A stretch of DNA of 64,000 nt from the NCBI RefSeq assembly GCF_021134715.1, contig NC_060019.1:9438001-9502000 (forward strand), read 5' to 3'. The notes below the pieces were generated by a model. The model was not told the DNA's origin and did not search any database. It worked only from the letters and a program-made list of their open reading frames with translations. The DNA comes from Daphnia pulex. Taxonomy: Eukaryota; Arthropoda; Branchiopoda; Diplostraca; Daphniidae. The translations under genes were made by a program, and so were the position numbers. Below, piece after piece: positions 27,237 through 39,461 of this stretch (its first letter is position 1; the number at the start of each line of letters is the position of its first letter).

Positions 27237-30200
27237 ATTTGATTACATACTTTTTGGACCACTTCGTTTACACACGGCCATTTGGTTGGGTTCGACGAGG
27301 CACAGAATACTACTAACTGCCCTCACCGCCCACACAGCGATGTAAACTTGATACAATTGACCTGTAACGAATACAGAAAAAAGACGCGTACCCGACAACA
27401 TTCCAATTTGCTTCTCTCTCTCCCCTGCCAGACCTTTTTAATCTAAAAAAAGGACGAGTGATGAGGAAGAAAAATAGAATGTACTTTTTGAAAGCCTAAT
27501 CAACCGTCGCGAAAGGACATCTTTTTTACAGCTGTGTAGGTTGGTCTCCTTCTGTTTGAAGTTGTTGCCGAAATCAAGGATTGATTGTTGAGAAGCACTC
27601 TTTCACCGTGTCCGCGCCCAGTCGTCGTTGAGTTGGTTTGCTGCTCCCACTTAGTATCCGAAGAAGGAACTTTGCGCCGCTCTTGCATGAGTCCTTTCTT
27701 TTGAGTTCGTTTGAAGAGGAAAAAGTCGATGCACCGTACACCGTACACCGTACACTGTCCAACGTCAAATTGGATCTACTCAGCCCACATTCAAAGGATT
27801 ACCGAGTGCTTAAATTCCCGGAGAGAAAATGTCGACAGTTCCGGTGAGTTGATCATAATTGTAATCGTCGTCTAACTTGTTGAATCCACGTGGAAGATTT
27901 GATGCACGGATGACGGTTTTGCTGCTATTCTTGTCTTGTCGTCTGAGTAAATCCCTTGAAACTTGAGAGCGATCCGAGTAAATGATCGTTGGCGAGCAAC
28001 AAGGTCGACGAGCGATGATTATCCAAGTCTATCCAGCTCGTTACTACTATGTCCTCATGCCACCAATCACTAGTCTGCGGCCCGTCTTCTCTCCATTCTC
28101 TTCATTTCGTCATCAATAGGTTGGAAAAGGCCGTCGGAGTAGGAGTATCCCAAAATGCCAGAGACGAAACGCATCTTATCAGAACGGGTGGAGAAGGAGG
28201 AGAGAAGAAGGCCGGATGGGGCGAGGGGAAGCTGCGCCCGCGCTTCGCGCTTCCATCGGTAGCCGTTCAAGCTGGCGTCTCTCTCGGCCCATTCGGTCCG
28301 AAAAGCCACGGTAGTGAAGATGCTCTGTTCCGCTGCCCTCCAGTCTCAGTCAGCATTCGAACGTCCACTCTCGTCATTCAGCATTTAGCACAACTCTTTT
28401 GATTCCCAAGTGAAAACCGTGCGACAGCTGCACCATTCCCGTCCATCCAGTGGAAGTAAGTCCCATTCAGTTACATATTTGAATCGAAATCCTTTACCTG
28501 TAGACTTGTAGACTGTATATCGCTTTTTTCTCCGCTTTTCTCCTTTCCACCTGATGACGTAAATGGTTCCATAGAATTCTCGGGGTGTAAACTTCAGGTT
28601 AACTTCGGTTAACACTTCGGTTAACTTCAGGGTCACGTTCCCAAAAGGATAGCACCATCTCTACCGAGAAGCGCAGTTATTTTAATTATTATTATTATTA
28701 TTTTTTTTAAATATCGATCCTGCGTTATTGTTGCGTGGAAATGACCGTTTTTAATTGGTGGTTGTAATGACGTTTTTCATATTTGGCCACAAGGAAAGAA
28801 AAAGAAAAGTGGTAGCCCCTTTCTTAAATTTTCGGTTGGTTAGTCGATTCTTTAGATGCAAATGAAGCTTCCTCATCAAAATGGCAAAGGAAAAAGCCCC
28901 CAAAAGCTGTCTGGTTGTTGATGGCACGAGCGGCAGTCTCTTCATCACGGTTGATGGCCATCGTATATCTTCCTAGCACTAACAACATTTCCATCTATCT
29001 ATCTATTTATTTAAGCCTGATAATGTTTACTTTGATTCCACTCGACATCTCGTCTGATGGTGACCTTCTGATCCATAGTGGGTGAGTTGCCTGACCATTT
29101 TTCGATTCTAAACATTGGCCAGTAATTGAACGTGAGTAGGAACAAAAGGGACTTACCAGTTATGGGCCAATCGTCGCTGGTTTGAGTGACGTCCGAAATA
29201 GTATTTTCGTTTCTTGCCCAGAATTTATGACCAACAACTTCATTTTTTGACTAGTGGGGGGTTTATTTGACGTTCTCACTCGAGCTCTTCTCTCTGTGTG
29301 CTGTTTCGTTTTGATGGGCTAGACGCAATCGACTCGGGTTTTACGTTGGCGATAGCGATTGGACATTGGCAAGTTGAGCAACGCAACACCTATAGCCGAT
29401 GTGCCGTTTGCTAAACAAATAAACACACACACACTCAATGCCGCAGTGGCGAAGGAGCGATGAAGAACTGGCGAGTAGTAGTAGCTCGCATAAAATATCG
29501 AATCGCCAGACAGTCCCGTGCAAATGGACCGTGCGACACAAAAATGAGATACGAACAGCGGCTGACACTTTTGCGTGCGTAAGCCGGTCTTCGTCTCTGA
29601 CGACAACACATATATCAACAGTTTTCAAATGCGACGTCTACAAATAGCGAACTATTCAAAGAAGCGTGGCGGCGGCAGGCCGTGCAGCGGAGGCACAGAT
29701 TTTTATAACAACTTCCAACTTTGTTTTTTGTTTTTTTTATTCACGAATGGTTTATATCGGTTGTATCATCTCCGTCGCTCCGGTGTAGGGTGTCCTGCCA
29801 AGTGAGGTGGCATAATCGTACGACCGGAGAAACTAAAAAGACGTCGGACGTATATTTTATCCGAAAACTTTTTTAAACTTTGGAACATTTTTATGTGGCG
29901 ATGTTCCGACATGAATACCTTAGCTCCGTGTCCTTTGTTGTCGTTTCTATTTTCATCCGTGAGAAATCGCGCAGTTTCTTCATTGCCATTCAACTCGTAG
30001 TATAATTTTGAGTTTTATTCCTACTCAAGAACCAGACACTGTTGATTCCAAAAGCTGTATTTAACTCCTTATATAGTACGTTTACGATATCGAATGATGG
30101 CTGGAATGAATTATGGCCAGGCGAAAAGTCCGACGCCAATCCCGAACAGTTTTACCAAGTTGGAGATGCTGTAGAAAAAAGAAACGTTTTCCTTTTGGTA

Positions 30201-31679
30201 GTTATTACGTATCGGATTTCAAAAATAAATTCGGTCGTAGGTGGTCGAGAGGGGAGACCATTTTGTTGTTCTTCTCGGAACGGGACGGACGGATTTACAT
30301 GGACTGCTTCATTACAATTTCAGAAAACGTGTAACGTTCTACATCCTTCTTCGCTAAAAGTCTGCAACTGTTACCGGTAAAAGTTATTAATCTACATGGT
30401 TCGTTAGCGCCCAACTTGGAACGAAGTGGCAGCTATGGCGGGTGGAAGATTATTAAAAGGCTGAAATGCGAAACCTCCAAGGATTGTTTTCCAAGGATTC
30501 AATGACCGAAGTGATAAACACTTGACGTGCTGTAGACGCTCATCAGCGGAATTACAAACCAAATCCCTCCTACGACTCCTTGTATCTGCCATATAAAGCT
30601 TCGTCTCAGCGCGAAGGGTATTACAGTTAGGCCAAGGATAATTAGTAAGCGAACGAGCTGAGCCAAACAAAGTGGTTTGTTGGAAGAAAGAATGGGCGGA
30701 GGAGTATGTGGAAGATTCACGTCGTTCCGCTTCGTCCGACTATGTGCAAAGCAAGCACAGACAGAGAGCTGGACAGAAATCATCAAATGTGTGAGTGACG
30801 CACCGCTGTCTGCCGTCGAAATCCGGTAGTACAAAAAGTCTTTGGGTATATACTGAGCCTTTCTTTATTCATCAAAGTTGATGTTGCGACTCAACGGGGC
30901 AACCGAAGACGGGCTCGACTGCCGATGCCAGCATTTCGCTGGCCTATCATCACCCGCGGTCGCCGACTCGAATCGAATAATGACGACTTGCAGCTCCAGC
31001 CCTTAGGTTTTTTTTTTCAATGACGGTTTCTTTTTTTATTATTTTACCGACCGACAGTCTCCTATCAACCGTTCGTCTCTATTTGATTCGACATTTGGTA
31101 ATTTGGTTTGCTTTAGGTTACAAAGGCTCCGCGCGTAGCGTTCGGCGTCGCCGACACGCGACCACCCGCTTGCCGTATCATTCCGTAATGGTTCCGATTC
31201 AAAAGTTGAGATTCTCTTCGGGCAGTTTCTCTTTTCTTTTATTTGATGTATACCTTTTGGCATTTCTCTTAAAGCCCTGTCATGTTGCGGAGGTTGTTGA
31301 GTAATGAAATTGGTTACTCGTCCCGGATGCATTATTCGACCATTCGAGTCTAATGCAGTTTTGCGTCAGAGCTGTATTATCTAGAGTAATTGCAGCGGTT
31401 TGCTACAGAATTCATAATACATGCTCTTTCTTGATTCGTCCCTCTTGCCTACCAAAAATAATCAAGATGAAACATATCGATCGTTTTTCGCTAATACCAT
31501 GCATACCACGGAAGTGGTTTTCTGAAGGGGGGTTCCTCGGGTCTATCTCCCCATTTCTGGCTTGTGACTAACAATCTGTTGATGCCGAAGGCCCTGGTGT
31601 GTTTACAAAGTTGCCATCATGATTGTTTAAGAGTAATTACGTATTTCTCTTTACTTATTTTTTTTCTTTTTCTTTTTAG
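27237..31679. other. Interval without a clear gene between BORCS8 and the GPCR
   Basis: I see no conserved coding exon. It probably contains the BORCS8 3' UTR and 5' untranslated exons or regulatory DNA of the receptor gene. ATGTCGACAGTTCCG followed by a consensus donor at about 27829-27849 could be a first exon, but it does not join the receptor exon in frame. Short tandem motifs lie at 27733-27755 and 28591-28630. Confidence 0.5.
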
Positions 31680-31734
31680 TTTGACGATTTCCAACGCTTG
31701 CGCTTTCAGAAGCCCGTTACTCCGTTTCAGCGAA

Positions 31735-34700
31735 ATGTGTTCCAACGACAGCAGCAGCCTGAGCGGCACTATGTGCATGATGACTGAACGGGATGCGTCG
31801 TTTAGCGGTGAGAGCACCGTCAACCCAGAGTTTGACAGTGGCAGTAGTATTAGTGGCGGGAGCAGCAGCAGCACTACTGCGGTCGACTTATCCATGTTGC
31901 CGATCGACATGACTTTCAACGACGGCCATGTTGTGTCCATCGCCACCTACAGTGTCTTGCTTATCATCTCAGTCTGCGGCAACATCACCGTCCTAGTAAA
32001 TCTGATCAAAAGGCGACACATCAGCAACCCGCGTGTCAATATTATGCTGACTCATCTAGCCATCGCCGACCTGCTGGTGAGTCTCTCGATTTTTCCTGTT
32101 GTACGACTAATCTATTTTTATAAAGAGCAACCGTCGGTAATCAACCGAGTTATTTCAAGCCTCTATTCAATCGCGGGGTAGTTGTGTGCGATTTTTACAA
32201 AATTCACCCGAATTAATCAAGCTTCTTTTAAGTAGACAAGATATACCGCCGGTTTTGATTAGATTTGAAGCGAATTGATGGGCTCTCTCGATCTTGAACC
32301 CTTTGAACTAACGTCAACCAACGGCTTGGCTAAACTTTTTTTAAATAAATTTTATTTTTTCGCCTATTGTCACAAAGCCAAAACGAGCTTCCCAACTCCT
32401 CTTTCCTATTGAAATGCTTCCAGCCGTCGAATGCCCCGTGCTTCTTCGGGAGCCAAAAAAAACAACAAACTAAACTAAACTTCCCGACGGCAAGAAACAA
32501 TATCCAATGTCAAACGACAATTGTGACATTCTAGCCGAAAGTTGGTGGTGGCTGTCGCCGGGCGATTATATCCATCGCCAGTCTGGAGGTCTTTTGTCTT
32601 AGTCTTTCCATTCCAAAACGGTCTCCTTACCTTTCTGGAGCAGCACCCAGACCCAGCCCATGCAATCAATGTCTGTCGGTCTGACGTATTCGTCTCAACT
32701 TTTTTTTTTTGTCCGCCGTACATAAATCAAAGCGGTTAGGCGTGGAACTGTCGCCATTCGGTTCCTCGGAATGGCAGAGCTGGCCCCCGACGTAACAATA
32801 AACATGGGTTTATCACTCACGCGGGATAGTCACCACATGAAACTTTCATCGGCGTTTGTCGGGAGAAACAAGCTGTTGCTCATCGCCTCCAAAGCAACAG
32901 ACTTGTAAATATTGCGGACCGTGCAATACTCCTCTTTCGGTCAGATTGCCAAGCCGACGAAGAGGATTTGATGTTTTGGCGGACACACACACACACACAC
33001 ACCAAGAACCCGATTTTTATATAGCGTAGCAAAACAGCAAAAAGGAACCCCCCTCTTGACTTTTTTTTTTTTAGGAATGTATCAATAAAGTCTGCCTGAG
33101 CTGTTTTGCGGCAGATATTTAATGTTTTATGATCTGGAAAAGGTCATCCAACATCCACTTCTCGGTGATCAAAACAGAATCGGTTGTCTTCGTTGACGTG
33201 TTGAATGACGACCAGCCAAACAGTCGCCGCCATGACCGCACACACTCGAAATGAAAAAGGAGAAAGATGCTCTTGTGTTAGGCGGAGTTGATGGAAAGTG
33301 TTGTGAATCACCAAAACCATCTGTGATCAATAATTACGGCTGTGCGGCTTATATATTTTGGTGTCCTTTTGCCAACTCCGTTTTCACCTGTTTTTTTTTT
33401 GGTTTTTGTTTGTTATGAAAGCGGAGTCGAGCCTCTACGTCGTCGCGTGTTTGTTTGTTTGTGATTCAACCAGGTGGATGAGATCGTGTCATTATTTTTT
33501 ACTTGTCTCGCTGTCGGCAAAAAAGTTATTATTGTCTTGGATTTTCTTGGATCTGTGATGAACGACATCCGAGCTCATAGGCTCACGTCAGGTATCTAAA
33601 GTTCAATCCTAATGAGCGAAAACATCTGGAATGATGGGGAGAGTGAGACATGTCGAATCACGTCCCAGTTGTTTGGCAGGTTGGGAGCGTTCCGAACGCG
33701 AGAGATTTGTGTTATCGCTTCGTACGCAGAGATCTGGCGTCTAGATGCCGTTCATAAATGAAGGCGCAATCGGCCGATCAGAAAGAAACGGATTGAGAAT
33801 AAATCAAGAAAGAAAAAAAAGGAGAGCATTCAAGATGGGACTTGGAAGATAATGGCCGACATACAGGTCGTTATGTTGGGACGCGTGCCTTTCTTTCTTT
33901 TTTTTGGCAGTCGTCATAGTAATCCCTGCGTTCAAGACATCAGAGTTTGTATTCAGCTCTTCCCTTTCTTAGTTCCGGAAAATAAATAATCAGAAGAAAT
34001 GACAAGCGAAGAAAAGGAGGTTATCAATGGGTTTTGTATAATGTCCACAAAGCTAGAGGAGGCGGAAATTGATGACTTTGAACTTGACGGTCACGACGAC
34101 ATTCAAATAAACTACTGTATGAATAATTATTATACTTGGACTGACTGTTCACGTAGCGCCTAATCGAATTCGTGTAGCTAACCGGTAAGTCCATTAAGCC
34201 AGGCATTTTTACGATTAGAACTGGTATGCGCAGCAGTAGGCAACGCGCGTAACCCCTGACTAGAATTTTGGAGGGTATGATTGAAATCGTTTTTAAAACC
34301 CTATATTTTTTTTTCTAACGGTTACAAACCCAAAAGCCCCATTTGAAACTATTTAATTTTTCGAAAAGTTGGACTACCCCAAAAACAGGATGCATGCTAA
34401 CCTGTTTATTAAGCCTTTTTTTTTCTACCCACCCGCCCTTATTCTACGCTATTATCGACCACTCACCATTACTGCTGTAATCGACTAGATTACACTGCGG
34501 ATGCATCGCATGTTTTCTTACATTATACCGTTGTTTTTGTTTTTTGTTTTTTCTCTAATTTTATTTTTTACTAGGTTACGTTGTTATTGATGCCGATAGA
34601 GATTGGATGGGCTGCTACGGTCCAGTGGAGAGCAGGTGATTTTTCCTGCCGGATTCTGGCCTTTTTCCGGACGTTCGGCTTGTTCCTCTCTTCATTTGTT

Positions 34701-36853
34701 TTGGTTTGCATCAGCATTGATAGGTATGCATCGATGGACTAGATATAAATCAACACATGTTACTTTATTCCGTTGCTTTTTTTACACCAGATTCGGAGCT
34801 ATTTTGCAACCCATGAAATTAGATTATTGGAAACGTCGTGGGCGTTTTATGTTAGCCATTGCTTGGGCTTGTTCCGTCATTTGCTCTCTGCCTCAGGTCG
34901 GTAATGTGGTTTATTTATTAATTCTATTTCATTGCCCTACGTTGCTAATAGAAACAGAACTGACTAAGTGTTGCAGCTTCTCTGCTGTTGAAAAAGTTGT
35001 GGAAATGGCGACTGATAAAAGCACACCGGTGCAGTTCCCAGATTTGAGCCATTTGAGATCATAAAATCTCTATGTCATCGTCCCACGTTTGCCACTTACA
35101 AAACAATCGCAAAGAGGATCGATTTATTTTTACCTTGCAAAGGTTCCTTGAAATATTCGGCTCTTCCTTTCCCACATTCCCTTAAAAATTGTGTCTATTG
35201 GAATGGAAATAAGACCTAAAAAACACTTTCTGGTCGCCTTGGCATTTGAAACGCGAAAGAGAATATGATAAATTTCATTTGCTCATTCTTGATTAATTTT
35301 GCATCTCTTTAGGTTTTCGTGTTCCACGTCAAAGCTCATCCGGAATACCCTTGGTAAAAAAAATATATTAAATTTGGCAACGTGAAAATTGAATGAAGCG
35401 AATGCATAACTGGATTCTGTTTGAATTTGATTTTTCGATAAGGTATGAGCAGTGCGTCACTTTTGATTCGTTTCCGACCAAGGCTCACGAGATTTCTTAC
35501 GCTGCCTTCGGCATGATGATGATGTATGTTCTTCCACTCGCCGTATTCGTCTTCACTTACAGTTCGATTCTTTGCGAGATCAGCAGGAGGAGCAAGGAAG
35601 GTAAGCTGGCCGTTAAAAAAGTGGAAAAATAGATAAAAACCAAATCCCCAAATAGTCCCGCACGCAAAAGAAAAGAAGGGAGGAATCGCTAGGGGTATAT
35701 GAACCATGAAAGAATGGTTATCCTTACGGCGAGAGTCATAACCTGGAAAGCCTAGACAATATTCACAATCGGATGGTTTTTATTTGATCAAGCAGTCGGA
35801 CAAGAGGAGGGTATCCGAAGGGTGACTGTCGGTACGCTTGGACGAGCACGTATAAAAACCGTCAAAATGACTCTAGTGATCATTTCCGTTTTCATTTTCT
35901 GCTGGACACCGTACAACATCATGAGCATCTGGTAATAACAGAAACTGTTTTCCTTCTATTTTATTTTTTTAAGTCGTTGGTTCTAGGAGGAGTGCGCAAA
36001 TTAAGTTATATAAGAATCCAATCCGCCATATTTCTCATTTGTTATTTATTACGCGATTGCAACCGTCTGAATCAGGTTCTGGTGTGACAGAGATTCGGCG
36101 CTTCAAGTTGACCAACGAATCCAAAAAGGCCTTTTTCTTTTCGCGTAAGCCTCGCCCACAAAAATTATTACTCGCAATCTATCCAAATTGCTTAATGACT
36201 CGTACTTTTTAATTTCCATGATCTGTCTATTTCAGGTGTACCAATTCTTGCTTCAACCCTATGGTGTACGGTTACTTTTCGCGACGAACGGTTCGCAGAT
36301 CTCACCACGAACTTCACAGAAAGGTACGTACTTACGTAGTTCACAACCTCAAGAAGCAAACAGAGACAAATGACAAAAGCAAGCATTTGTTTTGGATTTA
36401 AGTGCACATACTTGTTATTGTTGCATTGTTCATGCAGCGTATCATCCATTGCTAGGCTACAGTTGGAAAAGTGTATACCTTACAACTTTTTCCGCTTGGC
36501 TTCGTTGTACATCCTACATCGCAGGCGATTTTCTTGGGATTCACTTGGTAGGAGGTACTTCTTATACATTTTTATTATTCCATTAGGTGGTCTATCATCC
36601 CAGTCGAATGGCATCAAGGGCCTTGGCTCCCTCACTCAGAGTAGATTGCAATTCTAAATCATTGAAGGAAGGAGCAGTAACTGAACCGTGTTTACCACAG
36701 CAGCATCTACCGGTTGCGACTGCCGACGATCCTTCATGTCAGGGACAGGCGGAACCGATTTTCACCGCCTCCTCAATCGCCGTAGCTGTTAAAAGAAGTA
36801 ATAGCTGGCTGAACAATCGATCGAACCCTAATGTCGTCACACATATTTTTTAA
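31735..36853 (+). CDS. AKH/RPCH-type neuropeptide receptor (GnRH-receptor superfamily GPCR)
   Basis: A class A G-protein-coupled receptor for a peptide of the adipokinetic / red-pigment-concentrating hormone group. Nine exons: 31735-32076, 34575-34723, 34791-34896, 35313-35353, 35443-35600, 35796-35931, 36076-36144, 36236-36323, 36587-36853; 451 residues, all phases consistent. The N-terminus is Ser-rich and extracellular with N-glycosylation site N4. TM1 is about residues 66-91 (CGNITVLV), TM2 begins VNIMLTHLAIADLL, and the first loop and TM3 read PIEIGWAATVQWRAGDFSC as in insect AKH receptors. The disulphide pair is probably C139 and C217 (WYEQCVTF), TM6 carries FCWTPYN, and TM7 carries NPMVY (341-345). 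The TM3 DRY motif reads DRF. The tail is long and Ser-rich. A pyrimidine tract and AG at 31679 just upstream suggest a 5' untranslated exon. Corazonin or ACP receptor identity is less likely but not excluded. Confidence 0.87.
32077..34574 (+). other. First coding intron of the neuropeptide receptor (2.5 kb)
   Basis: It starts GTGAGT immediately after IADLL and ends TTTTTACTAG before VTLLLMP, a split inside TM2. It holds an (AC)n run at 32983-33002 and no exon I can support. The ORF reading through the donor ends at 32181 and is intron sequence. Confidence 0.75.
32983..33002. repeat. (AC)n microsatellite
   Basis: About ten AC units in the first coding intron of the receptor gene. Confidence 0.85.
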
Positions 36854-37120
36854 CCGTATTCTATGATTGAAGGGGAACATCTTTAGTATGTCTGTCGTCG
36901 CTGTCCACTTCTGAACCACTTTGTACATATAAAGGATGTCCTTGTCGTCAATCGATAACTTTGAATACAAACATAATCTTGTATCATAAGAAAATGATTT
37001 ATCTAGAATATCCACTTTTCACGGTGTATTTATAACTAGACCAAGTTCAAAGAAGAGTAACCTTTATCTACACATTTTCATTTAAAGATCAATATTGATC
37101 TGGATTTCCTCGGGTCAGTC
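36854..37120. other. Convergent 3' gap between the GPCR and NDUFS4
   Basis: A short stretch between two stop codons on opposite strands, so both 3' UTRs lie here and may overlap. No canonical AATAAA is visible for either gene. A perfect 16-bp palindrome is present at 37086-37101. Confidence 0.6.
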
Positions 37121-37973
37121 TTATTTGGTCGAAGTGCGGGTTTTCTTATTCCTGTTTACAAGAAAAAAAAATCACGTTTTCAAGATTACGCGTCAGACAA
37201 GAAGCTTATAAATGCTTACCAGGAAAAGTTTATTCCATAAGACTTGGGACGAGGCTGCTTTTCAACAACTTCATTCACAGAATAATCCCAACCATTTTTT
37301 TCACAAAATGCAATAGCTTCTTCTTTATTGCCAAAGCTCAATTGCATGTTGGAGAGTGGATCACCTCTGCATATTGTCATAAACCAAGATTTAGAAACAT
37401 CAGATGGTCACAATATTTTTAAATCTTACGAAGAAGCCCAGCCCATTAGAGGGTTTTCCCAGCGTTCACGGGACTCAAACTCCATTTTCCATTTGTGGGT
37501 GTTATTAGTGCCAGACTGCATTGCATGCTTGACTGGTTTCCAGATGCGAACATGACGGGTTGTAATGTGTTCTTGAGGTACACCAGTTAAACTACTAATG
37601 TCAACCTGAAATTTAAAATATACCAAAAGATAAATAATCGAAATGAAATAATTGCAGTGAAACCTAGAAGATAATAAAAAAACAAATAATTTTACTTTGT
37701 TTTCAACAGTGATTAAGCCATCATTTTTTTGAGAAGAAGAGAGTAGATCATCCAAAGATTTCAATGGTGCATCTTTGAGCTGGGCAAGCTTCAGAGGATC
37801 TTCATTCATCAACACGGAAGTGGAACCAAATGCTCTTCTGCACAAAAATAAAAGAAAAAATTCTTACTTTAACCTGAAATATGTAAATTTTGAATACCAT
37901 ACCTGGAAGAGCATGTCAAAACAGATTGAAAAAGTTTTAGGCCAGGGCGAACATTCACAATAACACTCGCCAT
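37121..37973 (-). CDS. NDUFS4: NADH:ubiquinone oxidoreductase subunit S4 (complex I, 18 kDa)
   Basis: Accessory subunit of mitochondrial complex I, in the N-module at the junction with the Q-module, needed for stable assembly. Five minus-strand exons: 37973-37903, 37837-37696, 37605-37430, 37366-37220 and 37151-37121; 188 residues against 175 in man. The first 25-30 residues are basic and lack acids ([17 protein letters not shown]), a typical matrix-targeting presequence. The conserved core includes [20 protein letters not shown] and the C-terminal KSYGINFSW. Exon 4 could run on to a TAA at 37216, but the junction TG|GTAAGC and the 31-nt last exon restore NKKTRTSTK, closely matching the human end NKRTRVSTK with its proposed PKA site. 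I am confident of this split end. Confidence 0.93.
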
Positions 37974-39431
37974 TTTTACGGTGCAGACGATACGTAAAGT
38001 TCGGAAGAGAACAGGAAATATGAGAACAGATTTTCCTTCCTTTCTTTATTATTTTAAATTAGTATTCATACATATATATTTATGAGTTTTCTTGAGTTTT
38101 ACTATATTATTTGAAAGCATAAAAGAGGAAATATTAGTATGATAGCTTTTAGCTACGTAAAAAATAAATGTTTAACGTCTTACTTTGAAATCTTCCGCTA
38201 GATGGCGAAGATGTAGTGTATCCCAAATATAAGCCGGTGACGAATCACGAATTCAGGTAGTTCAAAAATTCTGAATAAATTACATGAATAACGTGATGCC
38301 ATATATTGATTGCGCGGCATACAGATAGGTAAAATAAATAATACTACTTTTTGCATGCTTATGTCTCTACCATTAGCCCGTTACGTTACACCATGATTCA
38401 GTAATATTGAAAAGCTCGAATTCTACTTGACACCATGCTTAACACCAAGCTCGCCATGCTTGACACACACGTTGGAAGTTGGGGATGGGAATGGGACAAA
38501 TACTAATGAAGTAAGTTTTAATCGCTGTGCTAAAACAAACATAACAATCAACTTGACCATGTGCCCTACCAACTAATAACCTAAACTAACCCAACCCTAC
38601 TAATAACATGCTCATAAGCAAATATATCTACGAAATTTTTTTGGGTTACCTACCCAAGTGTTGCATAGTGTGCAAACTATAATAAAACCACACCGAAGAA
38701 AGGAGAAACTTAACATTTTTCAATCCCAAGAGTGAGTGAGAATCATTTTCAATAATATTTTGTGTTAAAACGTAACTAAAAAATGTTATTGGTATTGCTG
38801 TACTGAAGTACTGCCATGTCATAAGTAAATGGATTAAATCTACAGAGAGCAACTTCAACAAGATTATTAGTTTCAACTATTAAATTTTAAAAAGAAAAGT
38901 TATCAATAATTTTCAGAATTTCGAAGCCATTCACTCATGCCCCTTATGAACTCGACCCTAGAACACACCCACCTCATATTTCTGACATATTTTTAGCTCA
39001 CCCACGGATATTGTTAGCTTTTTCTTGCCAAAATCTATTCTCGTAATACTAGTTTCGACATTTTCTTGATCTTGCTACTAGGGTGTTTGTGAGTCTTACT
39101 GGAATTGGCCTCTCAAAGACCTTTGCTCATCTAGTTTTGAGGTTGTTAGCCCTGAAATGAACCAAAGCATACAATTGCGCGCCGTGAGTCAGAAGGGACT
39201 CATCAGAACTGAACCACATAACTTCTACCTCTTGAGATGCTGCATAGTGCAGGGAACTCGAAGACCCCGACAACAGCCTTTCCAATTATTTCCTCCACTC
39301 ACGGGTTGCGCGGGCGTCTTGATATTTATATTTGCTGCTAGGCAGTTCTCCTCAGTTGACAACCTATTGAAGTATTCACCACATTATGTGTTGAAAAAAT
39401 TTCCTTGTTACTGTTTCTATTTTTATTATAG
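37974..39431. other. Intergenic DNA right of NDUFS4
   Basis: AT-rich sequence with the NDUFS4 promoter at its left edge. Imperfect repeats of a CATGCTTGACAC-like motif occur at about 38427-38470. Short frames on both strands (for example 39157-39435) are not recognisable. Confidence 0.45.
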
Positions 39432-39461
39432 GTGAACTTCATCATTCATCTTTTCATTACA

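Noticed and set aside
31564..31734. N-terminal extension of the GPCR from an upstream ATG
   Set aside because: The added residues translate a pyrimidine-rich intron end (IFFLFLFSL), and a clear acceptor lies at 31679, so the extension is intron or leader.
39111..39435. Frames on both strands near 39.1-39.4 kb as a transposase remnant
   Set aside because: A minus-strand stretch (WFSSDESLLTHGAQLYAL) faintly recalled transposase text, but there are no terminal repeats, no catalytic motif set, and stops on both sides.
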